Part shown: piece by piece, positions 39,201-51,900 of the stretch
How the letters are laid out: each line of letters begins with the position of its first letter
How positions within the stretch are numbered: the first letter of the stretch is position 1
DNA from: Nomia melanderi
Taxonomy: Eukaryota; Arthropoda; Insecta; Hymenoptera; Halictidae
Assembly (NCBI RefSeq): GCF_051020985.1
Contig: NC_134999.1
Location: 37,047,160 to 37,111,159, forward strand
Length of the DNA: 64,000 bases
Direction of reading: 5' to 3'
Position numbers and translations under genes: made by a program
Notes under the pieces: model-generated
What the model was told of the DNA's origin: nothing
What the model saw: only the letters and a program-made list of their open reading frames with translations
Databases searched by the model: none

Positions 39201-41054
39201 ATGGTGCATTGTCTTTCATAGCTTCCACAATAATTAAGAAACAAAACACGCGATTGCTATGTATGCATATTTTTCACAGACGTAAGTATATAATTTGGTT
39301 AATATGGAAACTACATCAAACAATGCTAATAAATAAATAAATAATGATAACTGTTGCAATGTACTCACCTCTGGATTTCTTTTTCTCCTGGTCATACATT
39401 ATGACAACTTCCATGACCTTTCCAAAGCGAGTAAAGAAGGATCTCAGATCAGTCTCCGTCACGTTACTTGGTAAGCCACCAAGAAAAACTTTTGGGAAGC
39501 CTCCGCTACGCTTTGGCTTTTGTTGAGTGCGTGGATTACACGGTTTCGGGTCAATCTGTAATACAATTGCAATACCAACAAATATGTTAATCGATCTCAT
39601 TTAATTAAAAAAATTCCTTTTTCCCCTTCGAAGGTTGATACTTACAGTGCGCCCATCAAGTTGATGCGGTCCATTCTGAAGAACCAAAGGAACATTGGCC
39701 GGATCACTGAATGTTACAAATCCGAAGCCACGACTGCGACCAGATTCACTATTTTTCATAACAACACAGTCAATTACTTCGCCATAACGGCCAAAGTAAC
39801 GTTGAAGATTTTCCTGTGTTGTCTCCCAGGACAAACCACCAACAAACAACTTTCTGTAACAGCAAAGAAGAAACAATACCGTTTACCACAAGTAAGTGAC
39901 ATGTGATTACATAATTAGTATTAATCTCAAGACAAGCATCTCAAAATTTAAGTAAATTCAATATAAATCTACATAAGTCCCTTCAATAATAATAATAATA
40001 ATAATAATAGTAATAATAATAATACCGCTGATAATTAGGAAAATTTATAAAAAGTATCCTAATGGAATAATTAATGAAAACTTCATTACAAAAGTATCAT
40101 GTACCAGAAATAATATCAAGACAGCACGAAAATCAATAAATGTAAGAGTTTACATGACATTAAACATCAAAGAAAACAGCTATTCCTAAAAACATTGTTC
40201 TTTATTTATATATAAAAATAAAAAAAAATTACTAAATCGATATTCACCGAACGGCGAAATATCCATCGGAATTCGTGAATTAACCGACTGACACTAAATT
40301 AATAACGAGCCTAATCTATGGTTCACAGGAGTATTTAATAACTCCCATAAAAGTTTCCATAGAATAGACTATAGGAGGCCGCTCGCATTATATTCGCAGT
40401 TGGTCGAACGTGTGCAAGAAAAAGCACAGCGGCAAGAGAGCACGAAAACGCTGTTCAGGATATAGAGCATAAAAATAGGGAATCTAGAACTGAAGGATGT
40501 AACGAGAGAGGCGGCGATGCAGCGGTGTACTTTCACGCTGTAATAATGCGCGTAGAATCCGGCGTTGAATCGAATTCCCCGACGTTAATGTACCATTTAA
40601 CGGGGAAACGTATGGTTTTACCTAAACGGGAACGATATAAGCCGGATCGGAGGAGCCGGGTGATAGAGAGTAACACTGCGCGGAGTGCCGGCATCGGTGA
40701 ATTATTTTCCCCCCTCGCGTGAAAAACTACAACATCGAAACCGCTCGTTGGCCCGGGGGGGAAGAAAGGTTGGCCTCGCGTATAGAGAAAATCATACAGG
40801 CCGAACGCGAGTGCCCGATGACGTTCTACGCCGCTGTTACGGACGATTTATCGGTAGTTTTATCCGTGCAACGACGGGCAAAACGCAGAGATGCGGGGAG
40901 ATTGCAATACGCAAATGGAGATCCCACGCAATAAAACCCGACGGCCGTGTACGCGTCTCGATCGAAATATCTCCGCGCAGAAAAAGCGGCCGTGCGCCCG
41001 TGATTTCTGTACTCACCCCTTTTCGTCGTCGTCCATTTCGGTCTTCACTCTCAT
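32027..41054 (-). CDS. Hrb27C: Hrb27C/hrp48 hnRNP (DAZAP1 family), seven coding exons
   Basis: RNA-binding hnRNP; in Drosophila, Hrb27C/hrp48 acts in splicing and in mRNA localisation and translational repression. Exons, 5' to 3' on the minus strand: 41054-41017, 39853-39646, 39555-39369, 37494-37412, 36820-36427, 34565-34365, 32250-32027. All six introns are GT-AG and phases agree, giving 444 residues. The start is ATG 41054, with an in-frame TGA just upstream; the second ATG, at 41036 (MDDDEKG), better matches the fly N-terminus. RRM1: RNP2 LFVGGL 15-20, RNP1 RGFGFVTF 54-61. RRM2: RNP2 VFLGGL 105-110, RNP1 RGFGFLSF 144-151. A Gly/Pro/Gln/Met-rich disordered tail follows, with conserved SWNSWNM and DMYSRQ blocks, ending in DFKEWQTS. 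Exon 6 ends in phase 1, compatible with the proximal last exon and with two distal candidates. 5'UTR exons upstream were not identified. Confidence 0.95.
32281..32303. repeat. (CCG)n repeat next to the proximal Hrb27C 3' splice site
   Basis: About 7.5 CCG units on +, (CGG)n on the Hrb27C sense strand, about 31-53 nt before the acceptor of the last exon (AG at 32252-32251). It occupies the expected branch-point region. Confidence 0.85.
32463..32490. repeat. (GA)n tract, GA on + strand
   Basis: Only clear dinucleotide tract of GA polarity on +; inside the last Hrb27C intron. Confidence 0.8.
33225..33257. repeat. (TA)n microsatellite
   Basis: Pure TA run in the last Hrb27C intron. Confidence 0.85.
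33722..33751. repeat. (AAAT)n repeat
   Basis: Tetranucleotide run in the last Hrb27C intron. Confidence 0.8.
34222..34364 (-). other. Intron-retention tail of Hrb27C exon 6
   Basis: Reading through the exon 6 donor (GGGTGAGT) keeps the frame open for 46 more residues (ESSSSVNQRLSSF... ending FNLTR) before a stop at 34222. The first part is Ser-rich like the tail, the rest hydrophobic. An alternative C-terminus is possible but unsupported by any poly(A) signal seen close by. Confidence 0.2.
35290..35308 (-). other. Candidate 19-nt poison microexon in Hrb27C intron 5
   Basis: On the sense strand, CACATTTTCAG precedes AGGGGAAGAGATCATAGAG, which is followed by GTAAGT. Both sites are good. After exon 5 (which ends in phase 1) it would read EGKRS then TAG, so inclusion gives a premature stop and also shifts the frame (19 nt). 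Confidence 0.35.
39985..40024. repeat. (AAT)n repeat
   Basis: Trinucleotide run in Hrb27C intron 1. Confidence 0.8.
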
Positions 41055-41064
41055 AATATTTCAC

Positions 41065-44000
41065 TTAAAACTACGAGAATGTTGTTAGTATAAGGGCGCG
41101 AATGGGAATATGGCACGATGCTTAGCGCGGACGAGGGTAATGGCTCCCCACAATGAACGCGACGTCGAGAACAGAATGTAAACGTAACGAAGCGAATCGC
41201 GTCACTTCCGCCGACCGCCTAGTCAAATCAGCAACCGTCGACCGTCGCGCCTCAGGTGCGGAATTAGGAAAGTACCGGCGCCCTCTACGGCCACGAGATA
41301 TTCGCGAGTTAGCGCCCTGTTGTTTAGGGAACATTACTTAAATTATAAATCTTTCCTTTATTTTCGAATTAACGATACATATTCGATGAAATTGAAATTC
41401 ATGTTCGAATCGACGGAGCGGTGAACTGTAGTGGAAACTTATAATTCTCTAGCTGGGAATTTTCATGTTTCGTTGGGAAATCTTTCGTTGAGACAGCCCT
41501 GGGAATAGCATTACCTATTTCCATTGAGCCTATTCTTTAAATGAACCGTCGACGGAGTGGTTGACAATAATTTTTTACTTGTTTCATGGAGAAATAAATA
41601 GTAATTGTACGAGAAATAAAATATTAGTTGAACGCAGTAGTGCATATGGGTTCAACGATCTGTCGTCACATAGCTGGTTCCCGCCATTTTGTCGTCCGAC
41701 CGGCGGCAATATTTGAATCGCGCACAGTCTCGCCACGCTGTTAGATCATCGCCGTTTCGATGATAAAGACACAGAGCTAGCGGCAATGAAAAACATGGCG
41801 TGCTTATCGCCAATTTTGATATCCTATTAAGGAAATGGTCATTTTCTTCTCGCGCGAAACGCAATCTTCCAGCCGTTGCATAATGCATAAGAACCACCGT
41901 ATTGTGCAACGCATTAGTCTCTCTACCGGTAATAATTTCATAAGGCACTCATGCAGAACGATGCGAGCATTAAGACCACGTAATTTGATACGTTGTTGCT
42001 GAAAAATTCAATTAACATCGTTTTTCTCAATTAAAAAACGGACACCGGGCCCAGGCAGCGCGAACGTCGCGCAAAATATTACTCGCGAATCACACGCGCA
42101 CTAATAAATATATCGGCTAACGAGACAAGACGAAACTATGAGATAAACAATTAATAATTCCCAATGCTCGAATATTCCTCGCATATTTTTCGCTCCTTTG
42201 CATTCAAGACATCTACACCACGCAAAGGTCGACACTCTTATCTGATAAAGCTGCGATAATACGACACCGGTACAGTCGAATACTTATCGAAAACGTTCCC
42301 CGAGAATTTCTCGAAATACGTTACGCCACATCCTTTCCGAATATGTATCAGTATTTAGAGCTGAAAGTAATTAATAGATACAGCCTTTACGCGCTGAATT
42401 GTAAAACGATCATTCTCCGACTCATTGCGGCCGTTTCCATGCTCCAAATAAAACAGGATCCTCCTTGAATCTAAGAAAAAACCAATTATTCTTTGTTGTA
42501 TAATTATCGCTCGACCCTAAACCTAACAAATACTGAACGCTGAACGCACAAACAAGGAGGGACTGTTTCTAATCAGTTTTCCATGTGTGTAGGCGGTTCT
42601 TCTCGGTATCTTTGTTCCGCCACGTGTTGTCAGGGATCGCTAACTTCTCAGGAAGCCGTAAACCCGACACGTTCGCGTAGAATCGTAACAAAGATGTCCC
42701 AAACCGAAGCTATCACATGTGTAGGATTCCTGGGATCGGCTGGCCCGTCGTCCCCGTCTTTCCGACCGCTGGATTTCCGACGAGCAGCTAAAAATAAAAT
42801 TATTTAAGCGGATCCGCTAGGAGCGCGCCGCCTCGCGCTCTTTGACTCGTCCGTCCGTTCGTTCAGATTAATCGATTCCATCGCGAATTACCGTGGTACA
42901 CCGGTCATAAAAGATTCAGCACGATCGGCTGATTATTTCCCCGCGGGAATAATCTCGGGCCGGGGTTCAACGATCCGTGGATCGGTACGCGATGCGTTTT
43001 GAAACACACCTACGTCGCCGGTCCGCGTCTTAATCCAATCGTTCCGGTCGAACAAGGATCGAGCGTGGCGAACGAGGGATAATATGAAATTCACGAAGCG
43101 TAAAGGTAGTTCAATTCACTTCTATTTCGACGGAAGTTCCTGCTTTACGAACGCGCCAGCCTATAGTGTGTCAGCTTCGGGTGTTCTTACCAGCCCGACC
43201 AGCGTTCAGCGATGCTCCAGCCGCGCTTCGAAGCGCACGCGATCGCCCCGTAGGTGTGCTTTCTTGCACGCTTATTGCACGCGACGTCTTGCACAATACA
43301 CTAACGAGATGTACACGCGTACACACATCTCGCGCCTTCTCCGCGCTTTTGCTCGGGTAAACACGTGTGCGCCGATATCACGCGACAAACACGCTGGAGA
43401 GAAACGTGCGCCGATGCGACAACGAAATCGCGAACGATCAGCTGGATTTGAGCAGCTCTCGAAACCGCAACGACATCCGTTGCAATTGCTTAGAGAGGAT
43501 GATACCGAGAACCCGTTCTAGGACAATGTCCTTAGCTTATTCACGATTACCTCTTGATACAACGAAATTGATCCAAGCAGAATCTAGAGCAATGGCTATC
43601 TTGAACAAAGTTTATTGGCCGAAGATACAGCTGCGTCGTTTTTCGTTAAGAAATTAGAAGCTGAGAATATTCGGCACCATCGGGAATAGAAGATAGATCT
43701 TCCGGTGCTCTGTACGTGGCTGGTGAACTATAAAGGTTACGTCTTTGCATAATATACAACCGGGATCCGCGGTGAATGAATTTTAAAGGAGATATCGGAA
43801 TACAGGCACCGGGTTAAACGCAGCTGCTTATTCTTCGTCGCGTCTCATCTCCAAAGATACTCGACGTTCCTACAGATAAGAATATTTTTAGAGGGTCACG
43901 AGTTCTAAACTTAGACGTGCATGTTCGACCGCGGGTCCGGCTCCAAAATTTAGGTAATCGGGTCTATATCGATAATCCATAGTCCAATAAAAATAGATGC

Positions 44001-47000
44001 GTCGCGGCCGTGGACCGACCGCCAAAACTCTCCGATCTGCAACTCGCTGACGCATTATCAAATAATAATCGTTTCAACGTTCGTTTGTTGTTCCACCGAC
44101 TCGCAAAATAATCTAATAACCATCTGTCTAAAACCGCGTAGAACTCCATTCCCGTGATTTCTTCTACAGCTGTGTAAACCGTAGAAAAAGGGAGATCAAC
44201 CTCCGCCGTAAGCCTACGATTCCATTAAAAACTGAATACCATCAACGGAGTAATTTCGATGCTTATTACCTTTTCCACGGTACAACTGGAAGGGTTAAAA
44301 GGCTAAGAAGAAAGACGTTTCTGAGATACCAGCGGTTCTTCCGCAGCTTTTCATCTGGAGTCCATGAACGTGCGCACGTGCATCTGGAAATCTCGAGGAA
44401 TTCGTGGCGCGGCGACCACCGCATGGACACGGAGCCAGAAAAGGGTCGAGATCGTAGGTTGCCGAAGGTTGCCGAGGTCAGGAGCGCGTCTCCCGGCAGC
44501 CCTGCGTGCCCGTTGATCACCGCTATAACCGAACGAAAAGTATCATCGTCCCCGTCGAAAAGCATTAGTATACACCGGCGAGTCGATCAGGCAGCCTGGA
44601 TAGCTGACTGCTTGGCCGACTGCTTGCCCGGCTGGCTGACTGCTAGCCGGCTCGGTCTCTTCTCGTTCAGTCGCCGTCCCGACATCCTGCTCGCAACACG
44701 TCCCGCGGCCGGTGCTGTCGCGGCCTGAACCTTTCCACGTTTTCTCTCGTCGTCCGCTGATCCACGGTTTCTGTCATGCCGCGGGACCCACGGCTGGGCC
44801 GTGCAGCGGCTCGTTTCGGCGCCAGTTAGGCCCACGTGCAGCTCCGAAAGAACCGGCCGAACCGAATCCGGGAAGCGAAATCGGCGCGACAGTGACGTTC
44901 ATCCTCACCGGATCACCTTGGCCAATTGAACCGGTCCGTCGCGCTAAACAATCGAAGCTTGTGCGAACAGTGAGATAATCTTGCTCGCGGGTGGACCGAG
45001 GACATCGGCGGGATCGTAGGTGGCATCCGTGATCCATGCGAGAAACCGCCGAACATGTTACGAGCCGCAAGTAAGTGTTTCCGCGTACGCGAATCGGGAA
45101 AGGAGGCGGTCCGCGCAAAGGACGATCGTTTTGTGTACCGATCCTTTGCATAACGAGGAACCGTTCAGCCGTGAGGATCGTTCCGTGGAACCCTGAGCCT
45201 CCGATTATTAACCGTGGCTGAAAGAGTCGATGACTCGCCGAGACTTCTACCGGTTGATTGAACAACGCGGCTGTCTTCGAGTCCGGTCACGACCACGGCG
45301 AATCTGCCCCGTAACACCGGCTATGATCCTGCCTTAGACCCTGCCTAGATGTCTGTGGGAACAATTAGCGGGGACCTCGTTCCTCGTAACAGCTTCTAAT
45401 GGCCGGGTCTGCCGGTCGGGTCAGTCTTTCGAGAATGCGACCGTTGCGGCCGCTAACGCGGGCCGATTCGTCGTTAAACGAGATCGGGAACAGATATTAC
45501 TCAACCAATTGACTTGGGACTTAATCGACAACTCGTGGGAACCTTGTGATATCGATGATCATGGTCTTCTATAGAACACTCTGTCTTCCCTTAAGATCAC
45601 CAGTGGAGTACGCTCACTTTTGGTCGAACGTTTCGGTCTCACGTGAAAGACGTCGCTCCAGATTGAACGGTTGTACGCACAGTTTTCGGTGTTATCGTTG
45701 TCGACGGTGTTCCGAGAGTTCCGTTCGTCGGACGGTTTCGATTCGAGGAAAATTTATCCCCGAAAGTCCGATGAGTTGGCGGACTAGATTCCCGGTACGG
45801 AATAAGTCATCGACGCCAACCCGTCCCAGTCTTCGGCGTAATGAACTAGGCGGTGTAGACCGCAGGCAGGAACTAGAGGCGATCTGGAGCTGACTTTCGG
45901 CTGAAACCGGTTCTCCTGCCGTCTTTCGTGCGCACGTCCTCCGTACACGGCACGTCACAACGCATCGTATCCTTTAACGGGACGAACACCGGGATTTCGT
46001 GAATTCGGGGCGTGTAATCGCAATTGTCAACACCCGTCGGCCGATCGATATCGATTCACGGAACGCATGTAACGGTATCGCGCCGCGGGTTTCTTCAAAT
46101 AATCGATTTTGCGCCTTATTCCTGTACACGACCGAACGAAACTGAAATTCACCCGACTGCCGCGGATTATCTCGGTAATGAATTACTATTTCCGAGTAAT
46201 CTTTTTCACCGTACCGATAAGATTACACGCTGTGTGCCAACATTGAATTCGCAAACCGAAATGGAACTGTCTGTACACCAGGCTAAGATAAATCGCATTA
46301 ACGGAGGATATTAACGGAATCATCGTGCTCGCTGCGTGCGTAATCCAGGAATGATTGTGAGAACGGAAGCGTGCGCGGGGATAACGGCTGGAGACAATCA
46401 ACGATGACCATCAGCGGCCTTGCATTCAGCGAATAATTAATTTACAGTTAAGAAAGCATTTACCCCTTAATTATCGCTATTAACTTTTACCGGTACGTCA
46501 GGCTCATTCCTTGAATAATTTCAGATGAACTTCGTGCAGAATGTTAATTGGATTCGTGCGCGATCGTCGTTACGTTCGTCGTTATTTACTATAGAATTCA
46601 GTACTTTTCGAGAGATATAATATCTACACTGTCTTATCTCTATATACGGTGTTGTACAAAAAGAAATATGAATAGGATTATTATTACGTCAATGAAAGTA
46701 ACGATTAAATACCGGATTCTTATCTTGTTTTCGGGCATAAGCGATAAGCAGTTCGTCCCTATCCTACGCGGGAACGTTTATTTCCTTCTGAAAAAATATA
46801 TCACTTTTTTATCGCTGATTTTCTGCAACGAAGAACACGTCACGCAGACCTGGATTCAATAACAGCCCGCATTCGGATATGTATATCAGCGAGCCTGGAA
46901 CCGGTTTCGCCAAGGGACAATTCTTTGTCTACGCCGATTTAGGGAATAAATTTCGGCCGACCAGTTAGCAGACTTCCCGAAGGGTTCTTTTGTCGCATTA

Positions 47001-48922
47001 TCGTCAGACAGATAGGATCGCCGCACGGTTTCACTGAAATTCCTGTGAGATTTTTCTCGCGTGGCCAGAACTGTGAAGGGAAGGAAATACTCCGGCTATT
47101 TCCGTTAACGGAGGAGAAAACCTTCCGTTCAGAATTTGAGATATCGCTCGAGAGGTAACGCGTAGACTTCATTCACTTGCGAGGATCATCGACGAATTGA
47201 CACCCACGGAATTTTGATGAGACTATGCGCGTAGATTGCGAACTGAATAATATTCCAAGCATATTTTCGTATTTTCTAGAGTGTTTCTTGAAATTTTTCA
47301 AATTTCCGAAGGCGTCTATCCAGACATAGCTCATACAACATTTCTTTCTATCACAGTTTCTAATCTACTTAACGTAGTTCCTTCAATTAGACTTTTGAGT
47401 CTGTCCTCATCCCTCGAATACGATTGTATATCGCTAGAATAGTGTAGAAAGTTCTCTGTTTCCCGTTTGTGCGCGAAATTCCAGTCAGTCGAATACTGTC
47501 CTTGTTAGCGGCACGGGGAATACACATTCCTCCATATAAAGGTAACAGAACCGCACAGTTAATTCACCGAGAACGTTTCCTAACGGCGTCGGTTTCTTGC
47601 TTATGGACACACCATTGTACCCGCCGATCCTGGGAGTTTCTAGAGCTGCTTTACGCCTTTACCGTTTTCTTATCACTGCTCGGATGACGGAGCATAAAAT
47701 AAAAACCCATTGACTCGACGAAATAAATCACCGCGTGGGTTCGCACACTGCTCGGATTGTCCCAATTGAATCGCTTTTATCGTCGGATCCGACCGTTTCG
47801 ATCATCCATCGACCATCGATGAATCGGCATAATTGTCTTGATGGACAATACGCAGACTGCACCGGGACGTCGAACGAATACGAATGCACGATACACAATA
47901 CGGACCGACGTGTACGGACTGTTACAAAAGAAATATTTAACGAACTGCAGTTCAAAATGGAAGGAAAAGAAAATCGGCACTGAATACCAATCGCCGATAC
48001 ACGAGTGTCCACTTGTCTCTTAGCACGTGCGCGACCTCGATCCTTCGAGGAGCCACTTGTACATATTGATCGTATCAATTTTTGCCCGCGAATCATCGAT
48101 CGCGCGGTCCGCCCGTTATCAAGCAGTTTCCTCTGTGTTGCTTTCAGATTAACATGGACGCTCGATTCGTCGGCTGTTCGAGAACTCGCGGATCGTTTCC
48201 GATGGGAACCGCCGGGACGCGGACGCTGGGATCGCCGTAAGGATTCGACGTGAGTTCGCGGAGATTAAATTATTTCTTACGTCATACGCAAATGTAATCC
48301 GCCGTTGACAAACGCTGGCAGTATCGTTCAATTTGCGCGCGTTTGCTTGGCCTCCGGACACTAACGTAAAAGTAAGTGACTGGTTCAACAAAGGTGTCCT
48401 TTGTAGTCGTGCCGGGGACGCTGAAAAACACACAGTCAAAGTTTGTTCTTTAAACGACAAACAACCGTGGACCAAGGTCCACTGGATGCTGGAGAGGAAC
48501 GGCTTCGGAACGTTTGGAACGGTAACTCGGTCAAAACTGTGTACCCTTCCCTCCGTTTCGACTATCAAAACGAAAGTGACGAAACAGCGCATTTCCAAAT
48601 AAAACACTACCAAGGCAAACATTCCTGTTTGCCGCTCTATTATTTTTACTGGCCAGTGGCATCTCGTGTGTCAAGTTTGAGAATTACTAAAGCGACCATT
48701 AGTTATATTACCGAGTGACTTAATCAGCGATGCGCAATTGTATTATAGCATAGCCAACTGAGGCGTCATTCGCGTTGCAATAAACAATGTTCAATTGACA
48801 GGTCTGAGCAGACATCGTGCTCGGCGGGAATAGGAGCAATGGGATCACCGGTCGAATTCCGGGCAATCGTGCTAATTAACAAATTCAAATCATTAAAGAA
48901 GCCGGCTGCGAGCACTAGAAAG
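41065..48922. other. Divergent 5' region between Hrb27C and Chsy, no coding exon seen
   Basis: About 7.9 kb, moderately GC-rich and CpG-rich, especially 43-46 kb. Open frames here overlap on both strands and have no recognisable domain. A strong donor (CCGCAA|GTAAGT) at 45070 and an acceptor-like site at 48801 could mark untranslated Chsy exons, but neither is proven. A short GC-rich tandem motif (GACTGCTTGSC-like units) lies at about 44.60-44.65 kb. Confidence 0.35.
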
Positions 48923-48982
48923 ATGACGATGAACCCAGCCGGTGGTCCAGGGACCCCGGAAGAGTACCAATGGAAGAGGTGA
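48923..48982 (+). promoter_or_regulatory. uORF overlapping the Chsy start codon
   Basis: ATG at 48923 (A at -3) opens a 19-codon frame, with a second ATG at 48929, ending at TGA 48980-48982. It overlaps the Chsy start (48970) in another frame. The Chsy start has C at -3, so the uORF has the better context. Translational dampening is inferred. Confidence 0.45.
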
Positions 48983-51900
48983 CGTATCACCCAGTGATGC
49001 GTAAACGACGTGGATTGGCCAGCGCCGTTCTGGGCCTGATAATGGGCCTTCTCCTAGGTATCCTGATTCAAAGCTTCCGATTGCTGTCCTCGAATCAACA
49101 GCCAAGATCCAACGCGTATTACTCCTCGATGCCGGGAGCACGTGTCCTGCTGAGGCCGTCGTCGACCAGTAACATTCCCAGGCTGAACGACGACGAGCAG
49201 ATAAACAGTTCGTCGACGAGCCTGGTCTTCGTGGGTGTCATGACAGCTTCTAAGTACCTAGACACCAGGGCGAAAGCCGTGTACGAGACCTGGGGTAAGG
49301 AGCTTCCAGGTAAAATCGCTTTCTTCTCGTCGGAAAGTTCCACTGTGCCAACGAACTGTCCCGAGCTGCCGTTGGTCGCTCTGCCGCGCGTTGACGACAC
49401 CTATCCGCCGCAGAAGAAATCGTTCATGATGCTCCAGTACATGTGGAACAATTACGGCGACCGTTTCGAGTGGTTCCTCAGGGCCGACGACGACGTTTAC
49501 GTGAGGACCGACCGTTTGGAGAAACTCCTCAGGTCCGTCAACTCCAAAAGAGCCATGTACATCGGCCAGGCGGGCAGAGGGAACTCCGAGGAATTCGGCC
49601 TGCTGTCCTTGGAGTACGACGAGAACTTCTGCATGGGTGGACCGGGTGTAATCCTCTCGAGGGAGACCTTGAGGAGGATCGTGCCGCACATCAAGTACTG
49701 CCTGAGACATTTGTACACCGCGCACGAGGACGTCGAGCTGGGAAGGTGCGTGCAGAGGTACGCCGGCATCCCGTGCACCTGGAGCTACGAGGTAATACGT
49801 ATTTTAATCAGTCCGTTCGTTGTTCTCCATTATCGCGAGGCTTGTTTCGCCGATCCTCTATCCGCGAACGCGTCCGTACATTGTCCAGCTGCTTCGCGTG
49901 TCTCGGCTGCCGTTCACATAACATTAAATCTATTTTCGCTCGTCCTCCTTTCTTCTCTTTCTCTCCCGCGCCCCGTGCTTCGGCCGATCGCCTCGCACAC
50001 AGCCTGTCGTGAACCAACGCCGGCACGTGTAATTTGTTGATCGACACAGCCTCACGGTTCATTAGAACGCCGGGCTATCCCACAGAACACGTAACACGTA
50101 CACGCGGATAATAATCCCTTCTAAACGTGCGAGTTACCTGATGAACGCGCCAGGCGAATCTGCGCCCTTGGCTAACGGTTACTCGAAGTTTCCCTGTTAC
50201 CAGCGATCGAATCGTTTCCTTCGCGGAGTTTTCCGCTTGGCTTGGATTCTCCCATTCTTTCGGGATATTCTTCGGTTGATATTCAATCCTTGAACTTTGG
50301 AAGATGGATTCATTGCGAGGAGTCATCGTGAGTCAAGTTTGAGGAATGACTCATGAAAGTTAGATCTTTATATTTGAGTATTATATAATGTCGTGCTAAT
50401 GTAGAGCAGATAATACGTTTTTATCGAGCCGTTGAACCGCCGAGAACCTTGACAATATATTTTTTGAGATCTCAGATAGCTACGCCTCTTCGACAGAATG
50501 ATTATCTGATTTTCGCGTGACATTTAATTAGTGTAATGTTTAATATTCATCGTGTGGACACTTTTACGTTAATTTAGGGCTTGAAAGAGATAGATTCATT
50601 GTTAGGGTGTGTTTGAACAACAAGTCTCCGAGAACCGTGACGATTTTGGTTTCCATGACGAGGGTTGAAAGCTGATTCCCAGTGGCATGTTGGCAGCGAC
50701 GGAACACGGCCCGCACGATACGTATTACAGGTTTAAATACATAAGCTACGCATCTGCATCATATACAGGGTACGCTATCATTGGGTTAACTCGGAAGGTA
50801 CAATGCACAGATGAGGATGTTAGTCGTTAAGTACAAGCGAATAGTACCCTGCTAACCCAGTGGCCAGATCGAGTCATTCTCCTCCATCTTGACACTCGGT
50901 GTTCCGTCGTTGCCGCTTAAGTAACAATTTGCAGCACGAAGTGCTTGAATCTACGGCAGACCTCCTTGGAATAATTTAATCGAACTGCACGCCGGTGTGC
51001 GGCTCTATGTTGCGGGACGTGTTCCGCGGCGCGTTATTATGTCACACTGTGTCGCCGGCAGCATTCCCCGAAACACGATCCAATCAAAACGACTGTTGTG
51101 GATTGAGGAAATCCTAATAAAACCGGCCGGAAGGGGAAAAAAAGCCAAAGAAAAGTCCCGTAATTAACCGCCAAGAGCAACGCGCGCTGGCAGCCGAACG
51201 AATCGAATCGTCGCTGTCGTGACGATCTAATTCGTTGAACGGAGAGGACCGCGAGTATGATTTTAACGCTTTTCAAATGTCAGACGATCGTCAAAGTTCG
51301 CGTAGAAGTGTCTTGCATCGCTCGGGTCCCATTGAAACCGCTCGTTTGAAAGGTAAAACGCACGGATGAGGATGTTACTCGTTAGATACGAACAAATCGT
51401 ACCCTGCTAACCTACTGACAGTCCGTTCATTCCCGTCTTGACACTCGACGTAAGGTCGAAACACTTAATAGCCGCTCGCACGACGTGCACTGCGGCTGGC
51501 GAAGTGTTTGTTGCTGAGTTTTCACGCGTCGAAGGTATGGCTCGATTTAATCGATCGACGCGACCGCGCGTCGTCGTTCATTCCGCGATTCCTCTTATCG
51601 AGCCGGCGGCTCGCCTCTCCTCGATAATTTTCACACGATCGCCTCGGTATATGGAACGCGTACGGTCGCGGCGAGTTTTCGATTACAAGACGTGTAAATT
51701 GCAGAAGGAAACCGCCGAGGGAAATGGTCTCGGTGCGAGCGGATCAGTGGAGACGCAAGGCTGGAATAATTCAGTGTAACTGGAGACCACCACACCCAGT
51801 CTCACGGCTCGATCAACACCCGTTCCGCGGGGGTCGATGTTTCACCAAGACTCGTGTGTACGCGTTTCTGATAATAATAATTATCGGCGGCACACGCCGG

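Noticed and set aside
44774..45265. 163-aa minus-strand frame in GC-rich DNA
   Set aside because: Overlaps other long frames, no domain, and lies in the CpG-rich 5' block; composition explains it.
49443..50012. 189-aa + strand frame overlapping Chsy exon 1
   Set aside because: Out-of-frame shadow of Chsy, which has the conserved DDD motif in its own frame.
49792..50040. Extension of Chsy exon 1 past its donor
   Set aside because: Similarity to CHSY ends exactly at the GAG|GTAATA donor and resumes in exon 2; the extension is intron.
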